From assembly GCA_965222895.1 (NCBI GenBank), contig CBDCVB010000002.1, positions 2,108,001-2,172,000 on the forward strand: a stretch of DNA of 64,000 nt. The letters run 5' to 3'. This document shows positions 53,791-62,067 of this stretch, piece after piece (within the stretch, counting starts at the first letter, position 1; every line of letters begins with the position of its first letter). Source of the stretch: Bin87 sp965222895. GTDB lineage: Bacteria > Chloroflexota > Dehalococcoidia > Lucifugimonadales > UBA3495. The position numbers and the translations under genes are program-made. Under the pieces are notes generated by a model that was given only the letters and a program-made list of their open reading frames with translations, ran no database searches and had not been told where the DNA came from.

Positions 53791-56124
53791 TTAGCTGCCG
53801 TTCTGCTCCCACAACGCTTCCAGGACGGCGCCCGGATTCATCGGAAGGTTCGTCATACGAACGCCAACCGCGTCGTGGATGGCGTTGGCGATGGCGGCCA
53901 TGGGCGGGACGATGGGCACTTCGCCGACACCGCGGACTCCGTAGGGATGGCCGGGGTTGGGGACTTCGACCACCACCGCATCAATCATCGGCAAATCCAG
54001 CGCCGTCGGCATTCGGTAATCCAGGAAGCTGGAGTTCTGCATCTGCGCATCGTCGTTGAAGAAATACTCTTCGTTCAGCGCCCAGCCGATCCCCTGCACC
54101 GCGCCGCCTTGAATCTGCCCCTCCACGTAGGCGGGGTGAATCGCGGTGCCAGCGTCCTGGATGGCCGTGTAGCGCAGGATGTCCACCTTGCCGGTTTCCA
54201 CATCCACGGCAACGTCGGCGATGTGCAGGGCGTAGGCTCCGCCGGCTCCCCGGGGATCGACGTTGGCGCTCCCCACAATCGGCCCACCAGTCCCATTCAG
54301 GCGGGCGGCCAGTTGCTGGAAGGTGAACCGCAACTCCGGTTCCGATTTGTGCTGGATCACGCCATTGGTAAATTCAACGTTGTCCGGCTCAATGTCCCAG
54401 ATGCGGGCGGCGCGCTGGATCATCTGGTCGCGCACGTCATTGGCCGCCTCGTAGGAGGCCCAACCCGTCTTGAATGCAACACCGCTGCCGCCGGTCATCG
54501 AAGTAAATCCAATCGAGTTGGTGTCGCCCACCGATGGCGTAACATCCTCGGCCGCTATGCCCAGCACTTCGGCCACGTGCATGGCAGCCACCGCCCGGCT
54601 TCCGCCAATATCGGGCGAACCCTCCACCAGCGATACCCGTCCGTCGGCTAACACGCTGACAATGGCGCTGGCTGGCCCGGTGCCGTTGAACCAGAACCCA
54701 CCGGCCACGCCGCGACCTACCTTCTTGCCCTCGGCTTCGGGTGCCCGGTCAATCGGAGCGTTCCAGTGGTCGTGGTCCCGCCCAGTCTGCACCGTCTCCT
54801 GCCAGCCAATACTGCCGAACAGCGGCCCAGTGACCCGCCGGTCTCCTTCGCGAGCGCCGTTCAGCGCCCGGAACTCCAGCTTGTCCAGACCCACCGCTTC
54901 GCAGATTTCGTCAACAACCGACTCGACGGCGAATGCCGCCGCCGGCGAACCGGGCGCGCGGTAGGCGGCGGTCTTGGGATGGTTCAGCACCACGTCCGCC
55001 GCCTCTACCTTTCCGTTCGGAATGTTGTAGCAGGACAGGGCGCACTGGGCTCCAGGGTTCACGGGCGAGCCGGGGTACGCGCCGGCCTCGTAATACAACG
55101 ATACGTCCGCGGCGGTAATTTTGCCGTCGTTGGTTACGCCCATCTTGACCCTGAGGTAGCCGCCGGAGGTTGGCCCGGTTCCCTCAAACACCTCGGTGCG
55201 GGACATGGCAACCTTTACCGGCCGGCCGGTCTTGCGGGACAAGGCCGCGGCCACCGGCTCCAGGTACACCAGCGTCTTGCCGCCGAACCCGCCGCCAATC
55301 TCCATCTGAACCACCCGGATGCGAGATACCGGAATGCCCAGCACCACGGCGGACTGGTCGCGCACGTTGAAGTGGCCCTGGCTGCTGCACCAGATGGTAA
55401 CCGTGTCGTCAGCATTCCAGAGGGCGGTCGCGGCGTGCGGCTCAATGTACCCTTGATGCACAGCTTTGGTGCGGAATTCCCGTTCGATCACGATGTCGGC
55501 CTGGGCAAACCCGGCGTCCGGGTTACCAATCTCGTAGTGATAGCGATTGGGAACATTGCCCGTCTTGCCCGTTTCGCCCTCCGCCATCAGTCCGCCGGGG
55601 CGGACGTTGGGGTCGTTGAGGTTGGCCAGGCGCTCGTGAACCAGCGGCGCATCGTCGCGCATTGCTTCAAGCACGTCGGTAACGGGAGTCAAAACTTCGT
55701 ACTCCACGTCAATGAGTTGCAATGCCAGCTCCGCCGTGTGCGGATCATCGGCGGCCACTGCGGCAATCGCGTGTCCTTTGTAAAGGGCCTTCTCAGCGGC
55801 CAATACGTTGTTGCTCAAGAACTTGGGGTTAATCATCGCCCCTTCGCCCAGGTCGATGACCCGTCCCGCCGCCTGCGGAAAATCGGCCGCAGTAACCACG
55901 GCCTGCACACCGGGCATCGCTTCGGCGCGGGATGTGTCGATGTTCTTGATGCGAGCATGAGCGTGAGGGCTGCGTAAAATCTTCGCGTGCAGCAATCCCG
56001 GCAGGTTCATGTCGGCGCCGTACTGCGCCCGGCCGGTTACCTTGTCGGTTCCGTCGTGGCGGATCGGCCGGCTCCCGATAACGCTGTATCCCTCGGTGGC
56101 GGGCGATTTTTGAGTGGTGGTCAT
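53791..56124 (-). CDS. Xanthine dehydrogenase family molybdopterin-binding subunit
   Basis: A 777-residue large (molybdenum) subunit of the xanthine oxidase/CO dehydrogenase family. It contains the N-terminal aldehyde-oxidase a/b hammerhead (DKVTGRAQYGADMNLPGLLH), QMEIGGGFGGKTLVYLEPVA (cofactor contact), AYRAPGSPAAAFAVES, and the catalytic Glu region GVRGVGEVPIVPP near the C-terminus. The Fe-S and FAD subunits needed for a full hydroxylase are not adjacent, so it must pair with subunits from elsewhere or act differently. Substrate unknown; CO oxidation is unlikely as the CODH active-site loop is not recognisable. Confidence 0.9.
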   Translation of the reverse strand: MTTTQKSPATEGYSVIGSRPIRHDGTDKVTGRAQYGADMNLPGLLHAKILRSPHAHARIKNIDTSRAEAMPGVQAVVTAADFPQAAGRVIDLGEGAMINPKFLSNNVLAAEKALYKGHAIAAVAADDPHTAELALQLIDVEYEVLTPVTDVLEAMRDDAPLVHERLANLNDPNVRPGGLMAEGETGKTGNVPNRYHYEIGNPDAGFAQADIVIEREFRTKAVHQGYIEPHAATALWNADDTVTIWCSSQGHFNVRDQSAVVLGIPVSRIRVVQMEIGGGFGGKTLVYLEPVAAALSRKTGRPVKVAMSRTEVFEGTGPTSGGYLRVKMGVTNDGKITAADVSLYYEAGAYPGSPVNPGAQCALSCYNIPNGKVEAADVVLNHPKTAAYRAPGSPAAAFAVESVVDEICEAVGLDKLEFRALNGAREGDRRVTGPLFGSIGWQETVQTGRDHDHWNAPIDRAPEAEGKKVGRGVAGGFWFNGTGPASAIVSVLADGRVSLVEGSPDIGGSRAVAAMHVAEVLGIAAEDVTPSVGDTNSIGFTSMTGGSGVAFKTGWASYEAANDVRDQMIQRAARIWDIEPDNVEFTNGVIQHKSEPELRFTFQQLAARLNGTGGPIVGSANVDPRGAGGAYALHIADVAVDVETGKVDILRYTAIQDAGTAIHPAYVEGQIQGGAVQGIGWALNEEYFFNDDAQMQNSSFLDYRMPTALDLPMIDAVVVEVPNPGHPYGVRGVGEVPIVPPMAAIANAIHDAVGVRMTNLPMNPGAVLEALWEQNGS

Positions 56125-56250
56125 GGTGAATCTCCCAAAATGGTGGCAAAGAATTGATGTGGCAGTGATGGCGCCATACTACCATACGAACAATTCCACA
56201 GGGCGATGTGTTCCAACGCTGCAACTTGCCCAATCGAATTGACGCCAGGC

Positions 56251-56279
56251 AAAAAAACCGGGGCGCCGGTGAGCGCCCC
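56251..56279 (-). terminator. Intrinsic terminator of the VOC gene
   Basis: GGGGCGC (56260-56266) pairs with GCGCCCC (56273-56279), loop CGGTGA. In the minus direction it is followed by TTTTTTT (56257-56251). Confidence 0.88.
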
Positions 56280-56307
56280 CAAAGTGTTCCAACAATCAGC
56301 GGATAGC

Positions 56308-56808
56308 CTATCTGCCGGCCGCAGCGTAGCTGGCGATTTCCTCATCCCACGGGCCGGACAAACGGCCTTTCTCCGTTCCGCCAATCATGTACTGGCTTTC
56401 ATCGTGCCCCCACTCGCTGCGCGGCAACTCGTAAGAAAGCTCAATGCCGTTGCCATCAGGGTCCCGAATGTAAATCCCGATGGCGTGTCCGTGGTCAGAC
56501 ACCCGGTCAATCTGAATGCCCTTCTCCTTGACCCGATGATAGAGTTCCTTCAAGTCATCCAGGCTGTCCATATACCAGGCCATGTGGTTCAGACCAACCT
56601 GCCCACCGTGCGGGCCTTCGGCATTTTCACCAACCTCGGTCAGCGCAATTTCGTGGGAGTTTTCCAAATCGGCGGTCATGAAAGCGGCTCGACCCGGGAA
56701 GAACCCGTAGGTATGCAACCCCAGAACGTCCCCATACCATTCGCGAGCCTGCTCCGCATTCCGCACGAAAAGGTTGATGTGCCCTAGTTGTCTCGGCGTG
56801 TAACCCAT
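56308..56808 (-). CDS. VOC-family protein (extradiol dioxygenase-like)
   Basis: A 166-residue vicinal-oxygen-chelate protein. The metal triad is visible as His10 (LGHINLFVRN), His75 (LNHMAWYMD) and Glu123 (GNGIELSYELP), the pattern of iron-dependent extradiol dioxygenases and related lyases; one VOC repeat pair is present. The ATG at 56808 follows AAGGAG; the longer frame to 56862 is not needed. The gene has its own terminator and lies upstream of the molybdenum hydroxylase. The substrate is unknown but a catechol-like compound is plausible. Confidence 0.86.
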   Translation of the reverse strand: MGYTPRQLGHINLFVRNAEQAREWYGDVLGLHTYGFFPGRAAFMTADLENSHEIALTEVGENAEGPHGGQVGLNHMAWYMDSLDDLKELYHRVKEKGIQIDRVSDHGHAIGIYIRDPDGNGIELSYELPRSEWGHDESQYMIGGTEKGRLSGPWDEEIASYAAAGR

Positions 56809-56862
56809 GATTAACTCCTTTTCACGACGCAACATTTCCCATGACGCCATAATACCAATCAA

Positions 56863-57176
56863 TCGCCCGGTTAGGAAGGCACAAAGCCCGCCGCTACCTC
56901 ACCATCCCCAACGCCCGCGGCAACGAGGCGCTGCCGGAGCCCAATATGCTGAACGCAGCGGCCTGACAACACCAAACAGGGCGACGCGCTTTTACACCTA
57001 ATTGACGGGACACTACCGGTCAATGTGCCGGTAAAGGTGAGAGACTTGCCGCAGGCGTCGGCCAGGACTCCAGCCGCGATGCCTTGAACCGAGCCGCCGC
57101 CTTTATGCTCGTTTGCAGGGTCTGATAAAATGCGACTTTATTGCTATCTGCGAAGTGCGTCGGGCGGAGAGGAACC
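56863..57176. other. Intergenic region with a possible gene-end fragment
   Basis: Between about 56873 and 56966 one plus frame reads ...RYLTIPNARGNEALPEPN-MLNAAA and a stop, which looks like the end of a lost coding sequence, but I do not recognise it. A GATAAAAT element at 57123-57130 may serve as -10 for the lipoprotein gene. Confidence 0.3.
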
Positions 57177-57653
57177 GTGTGGGGTTCTACATATAAGACT
57201 CTGGCAGTCGGATTTGTGCTCTGTGCAGTTGTGGGGGGCTTTGCCCTCAATGCTTGCGGTAGTGCGCTGACGCGTCCACAAGATGATTTGGAGGCGTGGA
57301 AATCGGCCAAGAGTAAGAAGGTTGTTTGGTTGAACCCGTACAACCACGACCTCAGCGTTGAAGGAATCGGAGAATCCAGCGCGATACCATATGGCAGCGT
57401 CCTAGTTACGGATGGCCCCGACGCCGACTCTATTGGGCCTTCGTGCTCTGCATCAATGACGTCTGGTATGCCGCCCTTGAGAGATACGGTTGTGGGGTAC
57501 AAAGAATTCACCGGGCCTGCCGAATACGAGATCCCGGAAAGCGGCTACATTTTGGGGAAACCCTCCGTACGTTATCTCTCAGACGAAGACCCTTATGTTT
57601 GGGAGTTTAGCTCCACAGGGTGCATGACTTGGAAGGTAAAACGGGACGAATAG
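57177..57653 (+). CDS. Predicted lipoprotein of unknown function
   Basis: A 158-residue protein with a lipoprotein signal: basic start (MWGSTYK), hydrophobic core (TLAVGFVLCAVVGGFA) and a lipobox-like LNAC, so the mature protein would begin at Cys and sit on the membrane outer face. Later parts contain a PYNHDLSVEGIGESS segment and two cysteines. I recognise no family. The GTG at 57177 with GAGAGGA upstream is chosen; a TTG at 57141 is the start of the longer frame. The 3' end abuts a mobile-element relic, so a junction there may have trimmed or replaced its original end. Confidence 0.55.
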   Translation: MWGSTYKTLAVGFVLCAVVGGFALNACGSALTRPQDDLEAWKSAKSKKVVWLNPYNHDLSVEGIGESSAIPYGSVLVTDGPDADSIGPSCSASMTSGMPPLRDTVVGYKEFTGPAEYEIPESGYILGKPSVRYLSDEDPYVWEFSSTGCMTWKVKRDE

Positions 57654-57654
57654 T

Positions 57655-57830
57655 GGCGATGAAGGTCTTGCCGGTGCCCATCTCCCCGACGACGGTGGTT
57701 CCCCGGTGGGCTTCGAGGGAGAGGGCCGCTCCCCGTATGGCGTCCCAGGGGCTTTCGGGGCAGGCGAGGCATATTGTGGCCGTTCTCCGAGGGCCGGTAG
57801 AGGGGCGGGAAGGACTCCACCACCCGCTTG
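57655..57830 (-). pseudogene. Helicase-like gene fragment (P-loop only)
   Basis: On the minus strand a frame gives CLACPESPWDAIRGAALSLE and then THVVG-like GEMGTGKTFIAT, a Walker A motif typical of SNF2/DEAD-type helicases carried on plasmids and mobile elements. The rest of the helicase is missing and the sequence ends next to the lipoprotein stop. It lies downstream of a DUF6094-like relic, as in mobile elements where the two genes are neighbours. Confidence 0.5.
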
Positions 57831-58359
57831 GCGATGGACTCCTTCTGATCGAAGGCTTCCCGCTCCGGTCGCGGAAATGCCCAGCAGCGCAGGTCCCAAT
57901 AGTGGGAGGACAGGTAGCGGGCCAAAACCGCCAGCCGTTGCCTGGGCACGATGAACATCAGGACGCCGCCCTATAGGCCAGGTAACGGGTGCAATGAGTC
58001 AAGAAGCTATGTTCCACCCGCTTGTCTTCCAAGTCATGGTCGTAGGGTGAGTTGAGCAGAAGCAGGTCGAAGGCACCGTTGGCAATCGAGGTCTGGAACA
58101 GGTCGGCGGCCAGGGCGCGGTCTAGACGGTCCGCCGCTTCCCCGGCCCGGTCCTTGTGCAGTTCCACCCCGCAGGTCTCCACAGGGACGGCCCAGCGTTG
58201 GGTCAGCCGCTGGGCCAACTGTTCCAGGGCCTCTCCTGCCCCGCAGCAGGGGTCGAGAACCCGGAGGGTCTGGCGGTTGTTGCGGTAGCGGCCTCCACCC
58301 ACCACCACCAGTTCCGCCGCCAGGCCCACGACCCGGGGCGGCGTGGGATAGAATCCCAC
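57831..58359 (-). pseudogene. DUF6094-like DNA methyltransferase relic
   Basis: Starts GTG at 58359 with VGFYPTPPRV, then the AdoMet motif LDPCCGAGEALEQLA, CGVELHKDRA and the catalytic-like LLLNSPYDHDLEDKRVE (NSPY where NPPY is expected). The frame stops at 57958. A second frame then continues GGVLMFIVPRQRLAVLARYL and SHYWDLRCWAFPRPEREAFD, so a one-base frameshift near 57968 broke the gene. It matches the DUF6094 methyltransferase-like proteins of thermophile and Chloroflexi mobile elements. Confidence 0.65.
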
Positions 58360-58380
58360 CCTTGAATTAGGCTGCCAATC

Positions 58381-58611
58381 TCATAGTGTTTCTTCCTTAC
58401 GTGTGTTGTTCCGATGGTGGTCCTTCAGGCCCACTACCTCGCCCCTGGCCATGGTGCGCTGGAAGCACAGCACTTGGGCGGTGTCCTTCTCCTCGGCGCA
58501 AGCGGTGCAGAAGGCGGTGAGCAGTTCCGCGTCGCTGCCAACGTCGCACGACCGCATATCGCCATGCGGAACCTCTGGACATCCGACACCCGGCCACGGG
58601 CGCCGGGCCAC
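58381..58611 (-). CDS. Small ORF upstream of the DUF6094-like relic
   Basis: A frame of 76 residues whose latter part, LLTAFCTACAEEKDTAQVLCF then QRTMARGEVVGLKDHHRNNT, looks protein-like and has cysteines, and whose stop lies 21 bases before the methyltransferase-like GTG. It is probably part of the same mobile element. The start is uncertain and the first half may not be coding. No function is known. Confidence 0.35.
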   Translation of the reverse strand: MARRPWPGVGCPEVPHGDMRSCDVGSDAELLTAFCTACAEEKDTAQVLCFQRTMARGEVVGLKDHHRNNTRKEETL

Positions 58612-58727
58612 GGTTTGGCAGAGTGCCGCGCCTGAACCCGCCGGCGTTGCCGCCGCCTGCGCTGATTCTCGGTACCCCGGATGACATAATCGCCGCCCTG
58701 ATTACATAATTTCACCGCTTCTTGCGC

Positions 58728-58733
58728 TATAAT
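58728..58733 (+). promoter_or_regulatory. -10 box upstream of the CoA-transferase
   Basis: TATAAT at 58728-58733, with a weak -35 region (TTACAT-like near 58702). Leader of about 55 bases to the ATG at 58796. Confidence 0.5.
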
Positions 58734-58795
58734 ACGCCAGCAATTGTAAGGCTGGGCCTGCTCACCCTGCCGCGGCATTGGAGGGATATTCGATT

Positions 58796-59986
58796 ATGGG
58801 GCCATTGGAAGGCATAAAGGTGCTGGATCTGACCCGCGCTCTGGCCGGACCGTACTGCGCACTGATGCTCGGAGATTACGGCTCCGATGTCATCAAAATC
58901 GAGATGCCGGGCAGCGGCGACGACACTCGCAAGTGGGGCCCGCCTTTCATCGGCGAAGAGTCCGCCTACTTCCTTTCGGTCAACCGCAACAAACGCAGCC
59001 TTACCCTCAATCTGCGCGACGAGCAGGCCCAGCAGGTCTTCCTGAAACTGGCCGCCGATTCCGACGTGATAGTCGAAAACTTCACCCCCGGCGTTATGGG
59101 CCGTTTCAACCTCGGTTACGAGGATGTCAAGAAGATTAATCCCGCCATCGTCTATTGCTCAATTTCCGGCTTCGGCGCCACCGGTCCCTACCAGAGCCGC
59201 CCCGCTTACGACCAGATTATGCAGGGCATCAGTGGAATCATGAGCATCACCGGCGAGTTGGGCGGAGACCCGCAGAAGGTGGGCATCGCCGTCGCCGACA
59301 TCGGCGCCGGTATGTGGGCCGCCTTCGCCATCATGACGGCGCTTTTCCACCGCAACAACTCCGGCGGCCAGGGTCAAAACATCGACCTGTCCATGCTCGA
59401 CGCCCAAGTTGCGTGGATGACCTACCAGGCCGGCTACTACTTCGCCACCGGAGAGGCTCCCAAGCGACTCGGCGCCGCCCATCCCACCCTAGTGCCCTAC
59501 CAGGCCTTCATGGGGAAAGATGGCAAATACTTCAACGTCGCCGTGGGCTCAGACCGCCTTTGGGATCGCTTCTGCGAAGGCATCAACCGTATGGACCTCC
59601 ACGACGACCCCAAATACGCCAGCAACAGCGTGCGTGTGAACCACCGGTCTGAGCTGGTTCCGCTGTTGCAGGAATTCTTCCTCGCCAAAGACGCTGACGA
59701 ATGGGTAGCCGATTTGCAGGCGGTCAGCGTGCCGGCCGGCCCCATCAACGACCTGGCCGACGTCTTCAACGACCCCCAGGTTCTGCACCGTGAAATGCTT
59801 CTAGAAATGCCGCACCCCACCCTGGGCAGCATCAAGCAGACCGGTTTGCCCGTCAAATTTTCCGCCACTCCCGGCGCCCTGGAAAAGCCCCCGCCATTGC
59901 TCGGCGAGCACAACCGCGAAATCCTCACCGCTTTGGGTTATTCCGACGCCGCTGTTGACCAGATGGCCGAAGCGGGCGTCATCTAA
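58796..59986 (+). CDS. CaiB/BaiF family (type III) CoA-transferase
   Basis: A 396-residue CoA-transferase that moves CoA between carboxylic acids. It has MGPLEGIKVLDLTRALAGPY at the start, LMLGDYGSDVIKIEMPG, FLSVNRNKRSLTLNL, VIVENFTPGVMGRF, and SMLDAQVAWMTYQAGYYF with the catalytic Asp (MLDAQ). A formyl-CoA-transferase-like core is likely, but the substrate is unknown. The ATG at 58796 follows GGAGGG. It is followed by SDR-like and M24 peptidase-like genes on the same strand with short gaps, so an operon is likely. Confidence 0.92.
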   Translation: MGPLEGIKVLDLTRALAGPYCALMLGDYGSDVIKIEMPGSGDDTRKWGPPFIGEESAYFLSVNRNKRSLTLNLRDEQAQQVFLKLAADSDVIVENFTPGVMGRFNLGYEDVKKINPAIVYCSISGFGATGPYQSRPAYDQIMQGISGIMSITGELGGDPQKVGIAVADIGAGMWAAFAIMTALFHRNNSGGQGQNIDLSMLDAQVAWMTYQAGYYFATGEAPKRLGAAHPTLVPYQAFMGKDGKYFNVAVGSDRLWDRFCEGINRMDLHDDPKYASNSVRVNHRSELVPLLQEFFLAKDADEWVADLQAVSVPAGPINDLADVFNDPQVLHREMLLEMPHPTLGSIKQTGLPVKFSATPGALEKPPPLLGEHNREILTALGYSDAAVDQMAEAGVI

Positions 59987-60030
59987 CTCCCAACGATCTG
60001 ACTCAAAAGGGAAGTGTAGGGGGAAGCCTG

Positions 60031-60858
60031 ATGGATCTTGGGTTAGAAAACAAAGTAACCCTAGTGGTCGATTCGCAACTGGCGATTGCCACGGCGGCTG
60101 CCGCAGCCCTGGCCAACGAAGGCGCGCTGCTCGCAATCTCCGCGCCCGATAGCAAACATATGCACCGGGTAGAACTCGAGCTGGCGCGGCTGCACATCCC
60201 CCAGGAACGGTTCCGCGGCATGATTGCCGACCTGGACAAAGAGCAGGACATCAGGCGACTGGTTCGGGAAACCCTGCACCGTCAGGGCGATGTTGGTGTC
60301 CTCGTAACCGTAGTCAATAACCAGCCACTCGGCCACGTGGACGAACTCCAGGAGGAGCTGATCGAGCCGGCCCTGCATCGCAACTTCCTGTCCGCCGTAC
60401 ACCTGGTCCGGGAAGTAATCCCCCACATGAAACGGTTGCGCGAAGGCCGCATCATCAACCTGTTGCCCCTGTCCGCCCTGGAAGTGTCGCACCAAAACGC
60501 CCTCTCATCGGCAACCATGGCTCCAATCCTCGCCTACTTCAAGGGCCTGGCATCCGAACTCGCAGCCTTCAAAATCACCGTTAACAACGTCATCTATGAA
60601 GGCGTTAATTCCAAAGAAACCCAGGAAACCCTGCGCCAGCGCGCCCAGTGCGAATTGGGGGAGGATGCCAATGAAGACGCCGTGGCCTCGCTTGCTGAGT
60701 CGATGTTGCAGGAAACCATCAACGGCATCCCCATGAAACGCATGGCCGAACCCCACGAAATCGGCGACATCATCTGCATGATCGCATCCCAACAAGCGTC
60801 CTACCTCACCGGCGCCAACATAATCGTGGATGGCGGCCTGCACCACACCTACGCCTGA
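60031..60858 (+). CDS. Degenerate SDR-family protein
   Basis: A 275-residue protein with the SDR fold at its C-terminus (LTGANIIVDGGLHHTYA) but without the usual cofactor motif: the TGxxxGxG loop is replaced by VVDSQLAIATAAAAAL. The catalytic Tyr-xxx-Lys is not evident: the region LPLSALEVSHQNALSSATMA then PILAYFKGLA has the Ser but lacks YxxxK in the usual place. It is therefore probably not an active NAD(P) reductase and may bind a ligand or a partner subunit. It is in line with the CoA-transferase and the M24 gene, 44 and 14 bases away. Confidence 0.75.
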   Translation: MDLGLENKVTLVVDSQLAIATAAAAALANEGALLAISAPDSKHMHRVELELARLHIPQERFRGMIADLDKEQDIRRLVRETLHRQGDVGVLVTVVNNQPLGHVDELQEELIEPALHRNFLSAVHLVREVIPHMKRLREGRIINLLPLSALEVSHQNALSSATMAPILAYFKGLASELAAFKITVNNVIYEGVNSKETQETLRQRAQCELGEDANEDAVASLAESMLQETINGIPMKRMAEPHEIGDIICMIASQQASYLTGANIIVDGGLHHTYA

Positions 60859-60872
60859 CGGGTGAACGAACG

Positions 60873-62048
60873 ATGGCCAACGAAAATATGTTGCGCGACG
60901 CCCGTGAGTTCATGCAGGCTGAATCCCTTCCCGGTTGGCTCATCTACGACTATCTCGGCTGCAACCCGGTCCTGAATCAGGTCGCCACCCCGTCCGGCCA
61001 CGTTACCCGCCCCGTATTCCTGTACGTCCCGGCAGACGGCCCGGCCCGCCTGCTCACCCACCACGTGGATGCCGGCAAATTCGCCGGCGCCGGCGTGGAA
61101 ACCGTCGTATACAGCAGCCGTTCATCCCTGGAAACCGCGCTGCAGGAAACGCTAACGTCTGTCCATCGTGTCGCGATGGAATACTCACCACGCAACGGCT
61201 TGCCGCGCGTCTCTCGCGTCGACGCCGGCACCGTCGAGCTGGTCAGGAGCATGGGGCCGGAGGTCGTATCCTCCGCCGACCTGATGCAGTATGCCACCCA
61301 GCGTTGGTCTCCCGAACAACTGGCCGGACACCTTCGCGCCGCCGACAGCCTCGGACGCATCGTCAACGAAGCCTTCGCGCTGATCGGCCAACGCCTCTCC
61401 ATGCATCCAACCGAGTTCGAGATCTCCGAGTTCATTCGCCGCCGGTTCAGTGAGGAGAGGCTCACCACCACCGACGGCCCCATCGTCTCCAGCAACGCCC
61501 ATTGCTCCGACCCACACTACGAGCCGGCTCAATCCGGCAGCAGCGTCATCAGCCCGGACGATTGGGTGCTCATCGACCTCTGGGCCCGGGAGGATACCCC
61601 CGGCAGCGTCTACGCTGACATCACCTGGACCGCCTACGTGGGCGCAACACCGCCCCAGCGCCACGCCGAGGTCTTCGCCATCGTCCTGGGCGCCCGCGAC
61701 GCTGCCCTGGCCTTCCTCCGGGAACGGCACTCCCTCGGCGATTCGGTACAGGGCTGGCAGGTTGACGACGTTGCCCGCCGCTACATCTCCGACCGCGGCT
61801 ACGGCGACTACTTTACCCACCGCCTTGGACACAGCATCTACCACACCGTCCACGGCGAGGGCGTGAACCTGGACAACTTTGAAACCCACGATACCCGGCG
61901 TATCATCCCCGGCGTGGGTTTCTCCATCGAACCGGGCATCTACCTGCCCGAATTCGGCGTCCGCTCCGAAATCGACGCCTACATGAGCGACGATGGCCCG
62001 TTTGCATCTTCCCCGGTCCAGCGCGAAATCGTGCTCATCCCGGGCTAG
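60873..62048 (+). CDS. M24-family peptidase / creatinase-like enzyme
   Basis: A 391-residue pita-bread fold enzyme of the Xaa-Pro aminopeptidase type. The N-terminal domain is creatinase-like. The catalytic domain shows the metal ligands Asp (WVLIDLWAR), Asp (YADITWTAY), His (THRLGHSIYHTVHGEG), Glu (GFSIEPGIYLPEFG) and Glu (VRSEIDAYMS). It is likely cytoplasmic; the dipeptide or amidine substrate is unknown. It begins 14 bases after the SDR-like gene, and the three genes from 58796 form a likely operon. Confidence 0.9.
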   Translation: MANENMLRDAREFMQAESLPGWLIYDYLGCNPVLNQVATPSGHVTRPVFLYVPADGPARLLTHHVDAGKFAGAGVETVVYSSRSSLETALQETLTSVHRVAMEYSPRNGLPRVSRVDAGTVELVRSMGPEVVSSADLMQYATQRWSPEQLAGHLRAADSLGRIVNEAFALIGQRLSMHPTEFEISEFIRRRFSEERLTTTDGPIVSSNAHCSDPHYEPAQSGSSVISPDDWVLIDLWAREDTPGSVYADITWTAYVGATPPQRHAEVFAIVLGARDAALAFLRERHSLGDSVQGWQVDDVARRYISDRGYGDYFTHRLGHSIYHTVHGEGVNLDNFETHDTRRIIPGVGFSIEPGIYLPEFGVRSEIDAYMSDDGPFASSPVQREIVLIPG

Positions 62049-62067
62049 TTCGCCCGTCCTTCATCCG

